A stretch of 64,000 nucleotides of DNA from an uncultured Collinsella sp. (GCA_900541875.1 UQLF01000013.1:1-64000); one strand, 5' to 3'; positions 1 to 8,734 are shown, counted from the stretch's first letter. The notes: generated from the letters alone by a model not told the origin. Translations and numbers: made by a program.

Positions 1-299
1 CATGCTCCTATTAGGTCATGCGGCGGTCTCGGCTCGCCGCGGCCCGCGCGGGACATGTCAGGAAACGAGGGCAGCCCTGTGGGCGCCAGCGGAATGTGGG
101 GTCACCGCGCGGTCCGCATCTTATGGTGTCGACGCCAATGGTATATGGGTGCGCGATTGGCGTCATCAATTCAGAAGATATCAGTGCGGAATGTTCCGGA
201 GAGAAACCCCCGTCTCGCCCCCGGATCCCCTGCGTTTACGGCCCTGGGGTCGGCGTGGGCGGAGGACTTTGTTGTTGGGGATTCAAGTCCCGGTTGCTG

Positions 300-459
300 T
301 TTCGCGCTTTGCGCGAAAGGTGCACCACTTTGGGGTGAGTGTGAGATGTGGCTGTTGCGGCTGCTGGTCCCTTTCACTGTTTCGCGCTTTGCGCGAAAGG
401 CGCGTTACTTTGGGATGAGTGGGGAACGTGGTCGTTACGGCAACTGATCCCCACCATAA
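300..459. repeat. Tandem 80-bp repeat, two copies, each starting with a hairpin
   Basis: Two copies of an about 80-base unit lie head to tail, starting at 300 and 380. Each opens with the perfect 19-nt inverted repeat TTTCGCGCTTTGCGCGAAA (300-318 and 380-398), followed by a shared ACTTTGGGRTGAGTG segment. The copies then diverge. No gene is visible from 1 to 515: open frames there overlap on both strands, lack ribosome binding sites and have no recognisable protein. Role unknown; the hairpins have no following U-run, so they are not simple terminators. Confidence 0.75.
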
Positions 460-475
460 ATTACCCTTGGCATAC

Positions 476-503
476 TTGCGCGAATACCAGCTCGTGCTAC
501 ACT
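476..503 (+). promoter_or_regulatory. Candidate sigma-70 promoter of the riboflavin transporter operon
   Basis: TTGCGC at 476-481 and TACACT at 498-503 are separated by 16 bases and lie just upstream of the FMN riboswitch, which places the transcript start near 510. This is the best pair I can see before the riboswitch. It is moderate in strength and unproven. Confidence 0.4.
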
Positions 504-515
504 TGCAATTGCTGT

Positions 516-695
516 TTCAGGGCGGGGTGAAATTCCCCACTGGCGGTAAATCGGGCGGTGCCAAAGGGACACCGTGGCGCAGGCGAGATGCCTGTGACCG
601 AGCCGATGAGTCCGCGACCCGTGCGTGCGTTGGTTCGCATGCCGGCTGAACTGGTGAGATCCCAGTACCAACGGTTAGAGTCCGGATGAAAGAGG
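516..695 (+). ncRNA. FMN riboswitch (RFN element)
   Basis: The segment carries the conserved blocks of the FMN aptamer in order: TTCAGGGCGGGGTGAAATTC at 516, CACTGGCGGTA near 538, AGTCCGCGACCC near 609, GGCTGAACTGGTGAGAT near 644 and ACGGTTAGAGTCCGGATGAA near 671. In this family FMN binding represses riboflavin synthesis or uptake genes. The last helix ends about 12 bases before the start codon of the transporter gene, and no separate terminator hairpin lies between them. Control of translation initiation is therefore more likely than termination. Confidence 0.96.
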
Positions 696-706
696 CAGGT
701 GATCTT

Positions 707-1297
707 ATGTCTGAACAGTCGCAGCATATCCATTTTGAGAACACGAATAGGTGGAGCACCAAACAGCTCGTTACCATGGCGTTGATGTGCGCCTTGGGCG
801 CCCTATTTATGTACGTGCAGCTGCCCATTCTTCCTTCGGCGCCATTTTTGACGTATGACCCGTCGCTGGTGCCGGCGATGGTGTGCGGATTTGCGTATGG
901 CCCCGGTGCTGGTACCGCTGTTGCAGCCATGGCGATCGTTATTCATGCGCTCACTACGGGTGACTGGGTCGGCGCGCTTATGAATCTGGTTGCCACGCTG
1001 GGCTACATTCTGCCCGCGGCTATTGTCTACCAGAAGATGCATACCTATAAGGGTGCCGTGATTGGCCTGGTGCTCGGCGTTATTGCCGCTACGGCGTTGT
1101 CTATGGTCGCAAACCTTACCATTGGCGTATGGTTCTGGTATGGCTCGGTCGATGTGATCGCCCCACTCATGATTCCTGCCGTGCTGCCGTTCAACCTTAT
1201 CAAGACCGTGCTCAACTCGGTGTTGACGCTCGCGGTGTACAAGGCGGTCTCTAATCTCATCACGCCCAAGAAGGACCAGGTCAAAGGCCGCGCATGA
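707..1297 (+). CDS. ribU: Riboflavin ECF transporter substrate-binding protein RibU
   Basis: This 196-residue, very hydrophobic protein has about six membrane segments and fits the S component of energy-coupling factor vitamin transporters. The FMN riboswitch directly upstream identifies the substrate as riboflavin. An in-frame ATG at 686 lies inside the last helix of the riboswitch. I chose ATG 707 because AGGCAGGTGAT precedes it and the protein then starts at the usual point, MSEQSQ. The gene overlaps the next one by four bases (ATGA), so translation is probably coupled. The transporter genes that follow make this a self-contained uptake system rather than a lone S component sharing a distant module. 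Confidence 0.93.
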   Translation: MSEQSQHIHFENTNRWSTKQLVTMALMCALGALFMYVQLPILPSAPFLTYDPSLVPAMVCGFAYGPGAGTAVAAMAIVIHALTTGDWVGALMNLVATLGYILPAAIVYQKMHTYKGAVIGLVLGVIAATALSMVANLTIGVWFWYGSVDVIAPLMIPAVLPFNLIKTVLNSVLTLAVYKAVSNLITPKKDQVKGRA

Positions 1298-3198
1298 TTG
1301 AGTGTCGGGGCGTTTCCTTTAGCTATGACGGTGCCGCGCCGGCACTCGACGGCGTCGATCTGAACATCGAGGATGGCGAGTTTTTCTGCATCCTTGGTGG
1401 CAATGGGTCGGGCAAGTCGACGTTTGCCAAGCATCTGAATGCACTGTTGCAGCCCGATGCGGGCACGGTACGCGTCAACGGCATGGATGCGTCCGACCCC
1501 GAGCTGGTCTACGACATTCGTTCGACCGCGGGCATGGTATTCCAGAATCCCGATGACCAGCTGGTGGCAACGCTTGTCGAAGATGACGTTGCGTTTGGTC
1601 CCGAAAACCTTGGCGTGCCGTCGGCGCAAATTGCGCGGCGCGTACGCGAGGCGCTGAAGGGTGTGGGCCTGGTGGGCTTTGAGCGTCACGAGACCCATGC
1701 GCTTTCGGGCGGCCAAAAGCAGCGCGTGGCGCTTGCCGGCGTGCTCGCCATGGAGCCGCGCGTGCTCATTTTGGATGAGGCTTCTTCGATGCTCGATCCG
1801 CGTGGACGCAAGGGCCTCATGAAGGCTTGCCGCGCGTTGCACGATCGCGGCATGACCATCGTGATGATTACGCACTTTATGGAAGAGGCCGCCGAGGCCG
1901 ATCGTGTCGCGGTGTTTCGGGCGGGGCGCGTTGCCATGCTCGGTACGCCCGAGGAAATCTTGACGCGGGCGGACGAACTTGCGCAGCTCAACCTGGATAT
2001 GCCGGCGTCGTGCTGTCTAGGTAGGGAACTTCGTGAGAAGGGCGTACGCGTTTGCGCGCAGGTGCGCGAGGCGGATATGGTCGCCGAGATTGCACAGGCT
2101 TATGCCGAGCGGAGTGGGACGGACATCGCAGAGCAGTCTTCTGCATCCGATTCTCATGTGCTTGACAATGGATCATCTGCAGCTGACGGGATAGGCACGT
2201 CGGAGCCCGTTATCGAGATTTCGCATCTCTCGCATAGTTACTCGCTGAGCGCCCGCGAGCGCCGTCGATGGCGCAAGCGCTCGACCACTGCGGACGCATC
2301 GAGCAAACAGGCCCTTTGGGGCAACGATCCAAACAGCCCCTGGGCGCTTCGTGATGTTACGTTGACGGTGCGTCGTGGCGAGTTTCTGGGACTGGCGGGT
2401 CATACCGGCTCGGGTAAATCGACGCTGGTTCAGCATCTCAACGGGTTGATTCGTCCGCAGGAGGGAAGCGTTTGCGCACTGGGACTCGACCTATCAAACA
2501 AGAAAGACGCCGCCGCGGTTAAGGCCAAGGTCGGCGTGGTGTTTCAGTATCCCGAGCGCCAGCTATTTGCCGAGACCGTGGCGCAGGACGTGGCGTTTGG
2601 CCCGCGCAACCTTGGCCTGCCGCAAGACGAGGTCGCGCGCCGTGTCGCGTCATCGCTTGCGCGCGTGGGCCTCGACCTTGCCGCGATAGGCGACAAGAGC
2701 CCCTTTGAGCTTTCGGGCGGCCAGCAGCGCCGCGTGGCGTTTGCCGGCGTGCTCGCCATGGAGCCCGAGGTCCTGGTGCTCGACGAGCCCATGGCAGGCC
2801 TCGATCCGGCTGCGCGCAGGGATTTCCTAGGGCTTATCGATCGACTCCATCGCGAGGGCCTGACCGTTGTTATGGTTTCGCACAGCATGGATGACCTGGC
2901 AAATTGTTGTGACCGTATCGTTGTGATGAACGAGGGCGCCGTGTTTGCCGAGGGAACGCCCGCGCAGGTTTTTGCGCACGCGGATGAGCTCAAGTCAATC
3001 GGCCTGGGCGTTCCTGCTGCCCAGCGCATGGCGCTGGCGCTCGCGCAGGCCGGTGTGCCGCTCCGCTGCGACAGGCTTTATACGGTTGAGGCGCTGGCCG
3101 ACGAGCTGGCCGGCTTGCTGCTGGGCCGCGCGGACGGGCTTTTGGGGGCGCCGCGTCGGGCTGGTTCCAAGGCGCCCACGCGAGAGGAGGGCTGCTAA
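1294..3198 (+). CDS. ecfA: ECF transporter ATPase with two fused ABC domains (EcfA1-EcfA2)
   Basis: The 634-residue protein holds two complete ABC ATPases. Domain 1 (about 1-275) has Walker A GGNGSGKST at 35-43, signature LSGGQKQRV and Walker B LILDEASSMLDP. Domain 2 (about 300-634) has GHTGSGKST, LSGGQQRRV and LVLDEPMAGLDP. In most ECF systems EcfA and EcfA' are separate polypeptides; here one chain supplies both nucleotide-binding sites. A poorly conserved, partly Arg-rich linker at about 275-345 joins them. The ATG overlaps the ribU stop and the stop overlaps the ecfT start, so the three proteins are probably made in fixed ratio. All catalytic motifs look intact. The domains energise riboflavin uptake and may also serve other S components. 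Confidence 0.95.
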   Translation: MIECRGVSFSYDGAAPALDGVDLNIEDGEFFCILGGNGSGKSTFAKHLNALLQPDAGTVRVNGMDASDPELVYDIRSTAGMVFQNPDDQLVATLVEDDVAFGPENLGVPSAQIARRVREALKGVGLVGFERHETHALSGGQKQRVALAGVLAMEPRVLILDEASSMLDPRGRKGLMKACRALHDRGMTIVMITHFMEEAAEADRVAVFRAGRVAMLGTPEEILTRADELAQLNLDMPASCCLGRELREKGVRVCAQVREADMVAEIAQAYAERSGTDIAEQSSASDSHVLDNGSSAADGIGTSEPVIEISHLSHSYSLSARERRRWRKRSTTADASSKQALWGNDPNSPWALRDVTLTVRRGEFLGLAGHTGSGKSTLVQHLNGLIRPQEGSVCALGLDLSNKKDAAAVKAKVGVVFQYPERQLFAETVAQDVAFGPRNLGLPQDEVARRVASSLARVGLDLAAIGDKSPFELSGGQQRRVAFAGVLAMEPEVLVLDEPMAGLDPAARRDFLGLIDRLHREGLTVVMVSHSMDDLANCCDRIVVMNEGAVFAEGTPAQVFAHADELKSIGLGVPAAQRMALALAQAGVPLRCDRLYTVEALADELAGLLLGRADGLLGAPRRAGSKAPTREEGC

Positions 3199-3998
3199 TG
3201 GAGGCGTTCTCATTTGGCAGCTACTATCCCGGGGATAGCGCGGTGCATCGCCTGGATCCGCGTACTAAGCTGCTCCTAGGTTTCGCATTTCTGATCACCG
3301 TGCTCACCGTCGGAATCTTCCGCGGGCTGGTTCCGGTCGCAATGTTTGTGGTCCTGGTCTATGTCGTGGCCCAGGTGCCGCTTCGCCGCGTCCTGTCATC
3401 GATGGCACCATTGCTGGCGATTGTCGTGGTGGTCGCGGTGCTTAACCTGTTTTCCGACCAGAGTGGCCGCATCCTGTGGCAGCTTGGTTTTTTGCAGGTG
3501 AGCGAGGGCTCGCTGCGTTCTGCGACGTTTACGACGTGCCGCCTGACCCTGATGATGGCCGGCATGAGCGCCATTACGCTCACCACGCCGACGCTCGACC
3601 TCACCGCAGGTTTTGAGCGTCTGCTCGCACCATTTGCGCGCGTGGGGCTTCCGGCGCACGAGCTCGGCATGATTATGGGTATCGCGCTGCGGTTTATGCC
3701 GCAATTTGCCACCGAGATGAAGCAGACGGCCGATGCGCAGGCAAGCCGCGGCGCGCGCGTGACGGGCGGTCCGCTCGGCGGTGTGCGCATGCTCGGCAGC
3801 GTGGCGATTCCGCTGTTCACCGGCGTGTTCCGTCATGCCGAGACGCTTTCGGCCGCCATGGATGCGCGCTGTTATCACGGCGAGCAGGGGCGCACGCGTC
3901 TGCATGCGCTTACGTTTGGCCGCGGGGATGCACTGGCCGCAGTGGCGATGGCGCTGCTGGTGACATGCGTTGTTGTTATCAATCTTCAACTCGTCTAA
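3198..3998 (+). CDS. ecfT: ECF transporter transmembrane protein EcfT
   Basis: EcfT is the scaffold that links the ATPases to the S component in the membrane. The 266 residues show several hydrophobic segments (VLTVGIFRGLVPVAMFVVLV near the start, others through the middle). Toward the C-terminus two short Ala-Arg-Gly-type coupling helices are visible: QASRGA near residue 180 and AMDARCYHG near 220. These match the EcfT motifs that dock into grooves of the ATPases. The start codon overlaps the ecfA stop (TAATG), and the protein length fits the family. It closes the three-gene riboflavin operon. Confidence 0.94.
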   Translation: MEAFSFGSYYPGDSAVHRLDPRTKLLLGFAFLITVLTVGIFRGLVPVAMFVVLVYVVAQVPLRRVLSSMAPLLAIVVVVAVLNLFSDQSGRILWQLGFLQVSEGSLRSATFTTCRLTLMMAGMSAITLTTPTLDLTAGFERLLAPFARVGLPAHELGMIMGIALRFMPQFATEMKQTADAQASRGARVTGGPLGGVRMLGSVAIPLFTGVFRHAETLSAAMDARCYHGEQGRTRLHALTFGRGDALAAVAMALLVTCVVVINLQLV

Positions 3999-4028
3999 GC
4001 TCGATTTGAGCGCAAGAAAGGGATCTCT

Positions 4029-4475
4029 ATGACTGACATCGACCGCACGGCTCAGCTCGAGCGCGCCTGCTCGTATCTCAGACGCATTCCGGCGTGGTAT
4101 CTTGCCACGACCGATGCGAGCGACGGGCATCAGCCCCGCGTGAGGCCGTTTTCGTTTGCCATGGTCGATGACGGCAAACTGTGGTTTTGCACGTCGCGCG
4201 ACAAGGATGTATGGGCGGAGTTGAGCGCGAATCCCAAGTTTGAGGTATCGGGCTGGAAGCCGGGGGAGTGCTGGATCGTGTTAACCGGTGAGGCCGCGCT
4301 CGAGGACGATGCATTCGTGAGCGACAAGGTGCGCCAGGCGGGCTTTAAGCACATGGTGGGCATTGGCGAGCAACACGATAGTGCCAACGACGGCCGCCTC
4401 GCATTCTTCTCGGTCCGCAATATCGCCGCACGGTTCTGCGATATCGACGGCGGCGAAGAGCGCCTCGAGCTCTAA
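4029..4475 (+). CDS. Pyridoxamine 5'-phosphate oxidase-like flavin-binding protein (copy 1)
   Basis: The 148 residues form a small split-barrel protein of the PNPOx-like family, whose members bind FMN or another flavin-type cofactor. The diagnostic stretch is IPAWYLATTD, then RVRPFSFAMVDDGKLWFCTS and DVWAELSANPKFEVSGW. Its substrate cannot be read from sequence. It lies 30 bases after ecfT and is preceded by AAAGGGATCT. A close paralogue follows after a 54-base gap. Standing next to the FMN-controlled riboflavin transporter fits an FMN-dependent enzyme, but that link is inference. True PdxH enzymes are longer, about 210 residues, so this is not PdxH. Confidence 0.85.
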   Translation: MTDIDRTAQLERACSYLRRIPAWYLATTDASDGHQPRVRPFSFAMVDDGKLWFCTSRDKDVWAELSANPKFEVSGWKPGECWIVLTGEAALEDDAFVSDKVRQAGFKHMVGIGEQHDSANDGRLAFFSVRNIAARFCDIDGGEERLEL

Positions 4476-4529
4476 TTTCCCAAATTGACTACCCATTCCA
4501 AAAAGACTGGTCAGGTGACAGGAGGAAAC

Positions 4530-4940
4530 GTGGACGGATTGAATACGGTGCTGGAGTATCTGACGTCGGTGCCGGCGTGGTATCTGGCGACGAGCGTGGA
4601 CGGGCAGCCGCATGTGCGTCCGTTCTCGTTTGCGCAGATTCAGGACGGCAAGCTGTGGTTTGTGACGGCGCGCACCAAAGATGTGTGGCAGGAGCTGCTG
4701 CAAAACCAGCGCTTTGAGGCCACGAGTTGGTGGCCGGGCCATGGTTGGTTGATTCTGCGCGGGCGTGCGGGGCTGGAAGATCGGGCTTCGAACGAAATGC
4801 GCGAGGCCGGATGGAAGCATCTTGAGCGCTTGAGCGAGCACTATGAGGGGCCTAACGACCCCGCGCTCGTCTTCTTTAGCGTCGAGGATCCCGAGGCATT
4901 TATCTGCAATCACGACGAATGGGTGCCGGTCGAGCTCTAG
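4530..4940 (+). CDS. Pyridoxamine 5'-phosphate oxidase-like flavin-binding protein (copy 2)
   Basis: A 136-residue paralogue of the gene just upstream, sharing VPAWYLATS, HVRPFSFAQIQDGKLWF, KDVWQELLQN and the GRAGLED block. The pair clearly arose by tandem duplication and then diverged. I chose GTG 4530 because AGGAGGAAAC sits directly in front of it and the product then aligns with copy 1 at its N-terminus. An upstream in-frame TTG at 4485 has no ribosome binding site. The gene is followed by a strong hairpin at 4978, so the transcript that starts before ribU may end there. Confidence 0.86.
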   Translation: MDGLNTVLEYLTSVPAWYLATSVDGQPHVRPFSFAQIQDGKLWFVTARTKDVWQELLQNQRFEATSWWPGHGWLILRGRAGLEDRASNEMREAGWKHLERLSEHYEGPNDPALVFFSVEDPEAFICNHDEWVPVEL

Positions 4941-4977
4941 CCAGCTGGCTCATCCCGACAACTTAGTTTTCGCATGG

Positions 4978-5037
4978 GCGGGCCCCGTGTTGCCTGACGC
5001 CGTTAGGAGCGCCGGGCAACACGGGGCCCGCTCTATT
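4978..5037 (+). terminator. Hairpin terminator after the flavin-protein pair
   Basis: GCGGGCCCCGTGTTGCC (4978-4994) pairs perfectly with GGCAACACGGGGCCCGC (5015-5031), with a 20-base loop. The T-rich tail CTCTATTTG is weak. Confidence 0.75.
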
Positions 5038-5078
5038 TGTCAATTCCTTCAAGCGAATGTGTCGGGAATGTTTCAATG

Positions 5079-5109
5079 CATGAACATACAAGCTATTTAC
5101 GTATTCATG
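5079..5109 (+). promoter_or_regulatory. Possible ArgR-type operator upstream of argC
   Basis: CATGAACATAC (5079-5089) and GTATTCATG (5101-5109) form an imperfect inverted repeat in the only AT-rich patch before argC. CATGAA/TTCATG half-sites resemble bacterial ARG boxes (CATGAATAAAAATTCA-like). The pair ends 88 bases before the start codon, a good place for repression by arginine. No argR lies in the window. Confidence 0.35.
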
Positions 5110-5197
5110 TATCTTTTGGTGCTAAAGTTTCAACCCACTTCATAATGACCGCTGCGAAATGCGCATCGGTGCATAAATCGCAGACAAGGAGTCTGAT

Positions 5198-6268
5198 ATG
5201 TCTTTGAAGGTTGGAATCGTCGGTGCGGCTGGATATGCCGGAGCCGAGCTCATTCGCCTCGTGCTCGGCCATCCCGAGTTTGAACTTGTTGTCATTACAT
5301 CCAACGCCGATGCCGGCCAGCCGCTGTCCGCGGTGTATCCGAGCTTTGCTGGCGTGAGCGACCTGGTTTTCACCACGCATGATGCCCCTGAGCTCAAGAG
5401 CTGCGATGCGGTATTTCTTGCCGTGCCGCACACGGCTGCCATGGCGCAGGTGCCCGCGCTGCTTGCCGCGGGAGTCTCCTGCATTGACCTCTCGGCCGAC
5501 TATCGCCTGAGCGATCCGGCCACCTTTGAGGCCTGGTATGCCGCCGAGCACACGAGCCCCGAGCTGCTCAAGACCCGCGCTTTTGGCCTGCCCGAGCTGT
5601 TCTGCCAGGACTTAGAGACCGCTGCTTCCAGCCATGCCGCCGGAAAGCCCGTTTTGGTCGCCTGCGCCGGCTGCTATCCCACCGCAACGAGCCTTGCTGC
5701 CGCTCCTGCCGTGCGTGCGGGCTGGGTGGCCGAGAGCGGTCCCGTAATCGTCGATGCCATTAGCGGCGTGACGGGCGCCGGTAAGTCCTGCAACGCCCGC
5801 ACCCACTTTTGCAGCGCGGACGAGAACCTGGAAGCCTATGGCGTGGGCAAACATCGCCACACGCCCGAGATTGAGCAGATCCTGGGCCTGACCGATCGCG
5901 TCGTCTTTACTCCACACTTGGCACCGCTCAAGCGCGGCCTGCTTTCCACGGTGACGATGCCGCTCGCGCCGCAGGCTCTCGACACGTTGACCCTTGAGGA
6001 CGTCGTCGACCATTACAAGAAGTTCTACGCCGGTCGCACCTTTGTGCGCGTGCTCGATGCCGGCCAGCAGCCCAAGACGGCTTCGGTCGTCGGCACCAAC
6101 GCTGCCCAGATCGGCCTTGCGCTCAACAAGCGTGCGGGCGTGCTGGTGGCGACGGGCGCTATCGACAATTTGTGCAAGGGCGCTGCGGGCCAGGCGGTCC
6201 AGTGCGCCAACATCGTCTTTGGTTTTGACGAGCGACGAGGCTTGCCCACAGTGGCGTGCCCGGTGTAG
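5198..6268 (+). CDS. argC: N-acetyl-gamma-glutamyl-phosphate reductase ArgC
   Basis: ArgC reduces N-acetylglutamyl phosphate to the semialdehyde with NADPH, the third step of arginine synthesis. The 356 residues start with the Rossmann motif GIVGAAGYAGAELIRL, followed by the catalytic cysteine C159 in the GCYPTAT loop. Near 197-208 is the GVTGAGKS segment and near 220 GKHRHTPEI. All are standard for the family, whose members have about 345 residues. The start is set by ACAAGGAGTCTGAT before ATG 5198. It is the first gene of argC-argJ-argB-argD, a compact set for making acetylornithine and ornithine in the cytoplasm. A possible arginine operator lies upstream. Confidence 0.97.
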   Translation: MSLKVGIVGAAGYAGAELIRLVLGHPEFELVVITSNADAGQPLSAVYPSFAGVSDLVFTTHDAPELKSCDAVFLAVPHTAAMAQVPALLAAGVSCIDLSADYRLSDPATFEAWYAAEHTSPELLKTRAFGLPELFCQDLETAASSHAAGKPVLVACAGCYPTATSLAAAPAVRAGWVAESGPVIVDAISGVTGAGKSCNARTHFCSADENLEAYGVGKHRHTPEIEQILGLTDRVVFTPHLAPLKRGLLSTVTMPLAPQALDTLTLEDVVDHYKKFYAGRTFVRVLDAGQQPKTASVVGTNAAQIGLALNKRAGVLVATGAIDNLCKGAAGQAVQCANIVFGFDERRGLPTVACPV

Positions 6269-6404
6269 CACATTCGATTGTTAACGATTTGGTAGTCGGG
6301 TATCGAGTTGGGCGCCACTTTTAAGCTGGTCTACTAATTGCGACCGGTATGGCGTGCCAGCCGATGCCCGCTTTTTTTATTTGATATAAGGAGTCGTAGG
6401 GACG

Positions 6405-7673
6405 ATGAATACCGACCTGATTGATATCAAGATACGCGCCGTCGAGGGTGGCGTTACGGCAGCGGCTGGCTTTAAGGCCGCAGGCATCCATGCAGGATTC
6501 CGGAAGAATCCCGAGCGCTTGGACTATGCGCTCGTCGTGCCCGATAAGCCCTGTCCAGGCGCCGGCGTGTTTACGACCAACCGCTTTTGCGCGGCGCCCG
6601 TGCAGATGAGCCGTGCCAACCTGGGCGGTGCGGACAAGGGCTATGGCATCATCGCCGGCGTTTCAATCAACTCCGGCAACGCGAATGCCGCCACGGGCGA
6701 GACCGGCCTTGCCTGCGCGCGAGAGACATGCAATATCGCGTCGCAGGTCATCGGCTGTGAACCCCAGCAGATCCTAGTTGCATCCACAGGCGTGATTGGA
6801 CAGATTCTGCCGATCGACACGTTTGAGACGGCCGTTCCGTCCGCCTACGAGGCACTCTCTGCCCATGGCGGTGCCGATGCGGCCCGTGCCATCATGACGA
6901 CCGATACGCACTCCAAGGAGTATGCCGTTCGCTACCGCAGTAAGGCTGCGGGTCATGCGGGCAACGTTTATACGGTGGGCGGCATGTGCAAGGGCTCGGG
7001 CATGATCATGCCCAATATGGCCACCATGATCGCGGTCATTACTACCGATGCCCCCGTCGAGCCGGCGGCGCTCCACGCCCTGTTGCTCTCGACCGTTAAG
7101 CAGACCTTCAATAAGGTGACGGTCGATTCCGATACCTCGACCAACGACACCTGCATCATGCTTGCTTCTGGCGCTGCTGCCGCTGATACCGAGGCTATCG
7201 TCGAGGGCACTGATGCCTTTGACGAACTGTCCTTTGCCGTGCACGAGGTGTGCGAGAGCCTGGCGCGCAACATCGCGGCCGATGGCGAGGGTGCGTCAAA
7301 GCTCGTGACGGTTAACGTCACCGGCGCCGCCAACGACGAGGAAGCCGATATCGCCGCCCGTGCCGTCGCCAACTCGCCGCTCGTCAAGACCTGCATCGCC
7401 GGCCACGATTGCAACTGGGGCCGCGTTGCCATGGCGCTCGGCAAGTGCGGCGTGAAGTTTAATCAGGAAGACGTTTCCATCGACATGATGGACATGCCTG
7501 TCTGCCGCGACGGTCTGACTGTTCCCTTTGACGAGGACGAGGCTCTGCGACGTTTTGAGGCGCCCGAGATCGTGATCTCGGCCGACCTGGGTGCAGGCGA
7601 CGCGGCAACGACCGTGTGGACCTGCGACCTCACGCACGAGTACATCTCCATCAACGGCGACTACCGTTCCTAG
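6405..7673 (+). CDS. argJ: Bifunctional ornithine acetyltransferase / N-acetylglutamate synthase ArgJ
   Basis: ArgJ moves the acetyl group from N-acetylornithine to glutamate, which recycles acetyl groups and makes argE unnecessary. Many members also use acetyl-CoA. The 422-residue precursor is expected to cut itself before T207 in the motif PNMATM, and the new N-terminal threonine is the nucleophile. The surrounding KGSGMIMPNMATM, the DSDTSTNDT loop and GHDCNWGRV near 345 are all intact. The ribosome binding site AAGGAG precedes ATG 6405 by about 13 bases. It lies 136 bases after argC, a larger gap than elsewhere in the operon, without a clear promoter or terminator. Confidence 0.97.
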   Translation: MNTDLIDIKIRAVEGGVTAAAGFKAAGIHAGFRKNPERLDYALVVPDKPCPGAGVFTTNRFCAAPVQMSRANLGGADKGYGIIAGVSINSGNANAATGETGLACARETCNIASQVIGCEPQQILVASTGVIGQILPIDTFETAVPSAYEALSAHGGADAARAIMTTDTHSKEYAVRYRSKAAGHAGNVYTVGGMCKGSGMIMPNMATMIAVITTDAPVEPAALHALLLSTVKQTFNKVTVDSDTSTNDTCIMLASGAAAADTEAIVEGTDAFDELSFAVHEVCESLARNIAADGEGASKLVTVNVTGAANDEEADIAARAVANSPLVKTCIAGHDCNWGRVAMALGKCGVKFNQEDVSIDMMDMPVCRDGLTVPFDEDEALRRFEAPEIVISADLGAGDAATTVWTCDLTHEYISINGDYRS

Positions 7674-7753
7674 ATTCCCGACACGCTGCGCATCTTGCCG
7701 CATTGCGGACAGCGAAGCACGGCGTGATAACGATACGAAAGACGAGGCAGATT

Positions 7754-8734
7754 ATGAAATTCGCACGCGACTGTCGTTCGAGCGAATCCAACGAAGCAAC
7801 CGCGCAGCTGCTGTTCGAAGCGCTGCCGTGGATTAAAAACCTGACCGGCAAGACGGTCGTTATCAAATATGGCGGAGCCGCCATGGTTGACGAGCAACTG
7901 CGCCGCGATGTGATGAGCGACATCGTTTTGCTCAAGATCATCGGCATGCGACCTGTCATCGTGCATGGCGGCGGCAAAGCCATCAACGAGGCGCTGAGCC
8001 ATTACGATATTCCCGTCGAGTTTAAGAACGGCCAGCGCGTGACCACGCCGGCGACCATGGATATCGTGCGCGAGGTGCTGGGCGGCAAGGTTAACCAGGA
8101 GCTGGTCGCTGCCATCAACCACCACGGCAATTTGGCCGTAGGCGTGTCGGGCAGCGATGCCGGCACGCTCATCGCCGAGCCGCTCGACCCCGAGCTCGGT
8201 CGCGTGGGCAAAGTGACGCACGTCAACACCGACTATATCGAGCGCTTGCTCGATAGCGAGTATATCCCCGTCATCGCTACCGTCGCGGCGGGGGAGGATG
8301 GCGGTTTCTTCAACATCAATGCCGATACCGCCGCCGGTGCCGTCGCGGCGGCGCTTCATGCGCATAAGGCGATCTTTTTGACCGACGTCGATGGCCTGTA
8401 CAAGGACTTTAGCGATAAGGATTCGCTTATCTCTAACCTAACGCTCGACGAGGTTAACGAGATGCTCTACGGCGGGGAGGTCGATAAGGGCATGATTCCC
8501 AAGCTGCGTGCGGCCGTCGATGCGCTTGCCGGTGGCGTATTCCGCGCCCACATCATTAACGGTACCACGCCGCATTCGCTGCTCCTGGAGCTGCTGACCG
8601 ATGCCGGCGTCGGTACCGTGATCCATTCCACCGAGACGGCCTACGAGTTCGATACGCACCCGCACCCGCTTTCGACCTTTGCGGCGCGCCTGACCGAGAA
8701 CCTCGACGAGGTCGAGAAGCTCCAGACGGTCTAG
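7754..8734 (+). CDS. argB: Acetylglutamate kinase ArgB
   Basis: ArgB phosphorylates N-acetylglutamate with ATP, the second step of the pathway and in many bacteria the point of arginine feedback control. The frame is open from 7616, but that start lies inside argJ. I chose ATG 7754, preceded by GACGAGGCAG, which gives 326 residues. The amino-acid kinase fold is clear: VVIKYGGAAM near 38-47, VIVHGGGKAIN near 70, GVSGSDAG near 135, and NINADTAAGAVAAAL plus FLTDVDGLY toward the C-terminus. It is slightly longer than the usual 295 or so because of an N-terminal extension before the kinase fold. Confidence 0.96.
   Translation: MKFARDCRSSESNEATAQLLFEALPWIKNLTGKTVVIKYGGAAMVDEQLRRDVMSDIVLLKIIGMRPVIVHGGGKAINEALSHYDIPVEFKNGQRVTTPATMDIVREVLGGKVNQELVAAINHHGNLAVGVSGSDAGTLIAEPLDPELGRVGKVTHVNTDYIERLLDSEYIPVIATVAAGEDGGFFNINADTAAGAVAAALHAHKAIFLTDVDGLYKDFSDKDSLISNLTLDEVNEMLYGGEVDKGMIPKLRAAVDALAGGVFRAHIINGTTPHSLLLELLTDAGVGTVIHSTETAYEFDTHPHPLSTFAARLTENLDEVEKLQTV

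Noticed and set aside
36..298. Structured RNA such as RNase P, SRP RNA or tmRNA upstream of the repeat
   Set aside because: None of the conserved cores of these RNAs can be recognised; the TTCAAGT near 282 does not fit a proper T stem.
2..447. Three overlapping plus-strand frames at the left edge
   Set aside because: They overlap each other, cover the hairpin repeat, are rich in Arg/Cys and match no family; no ribosome binding site is convincing.
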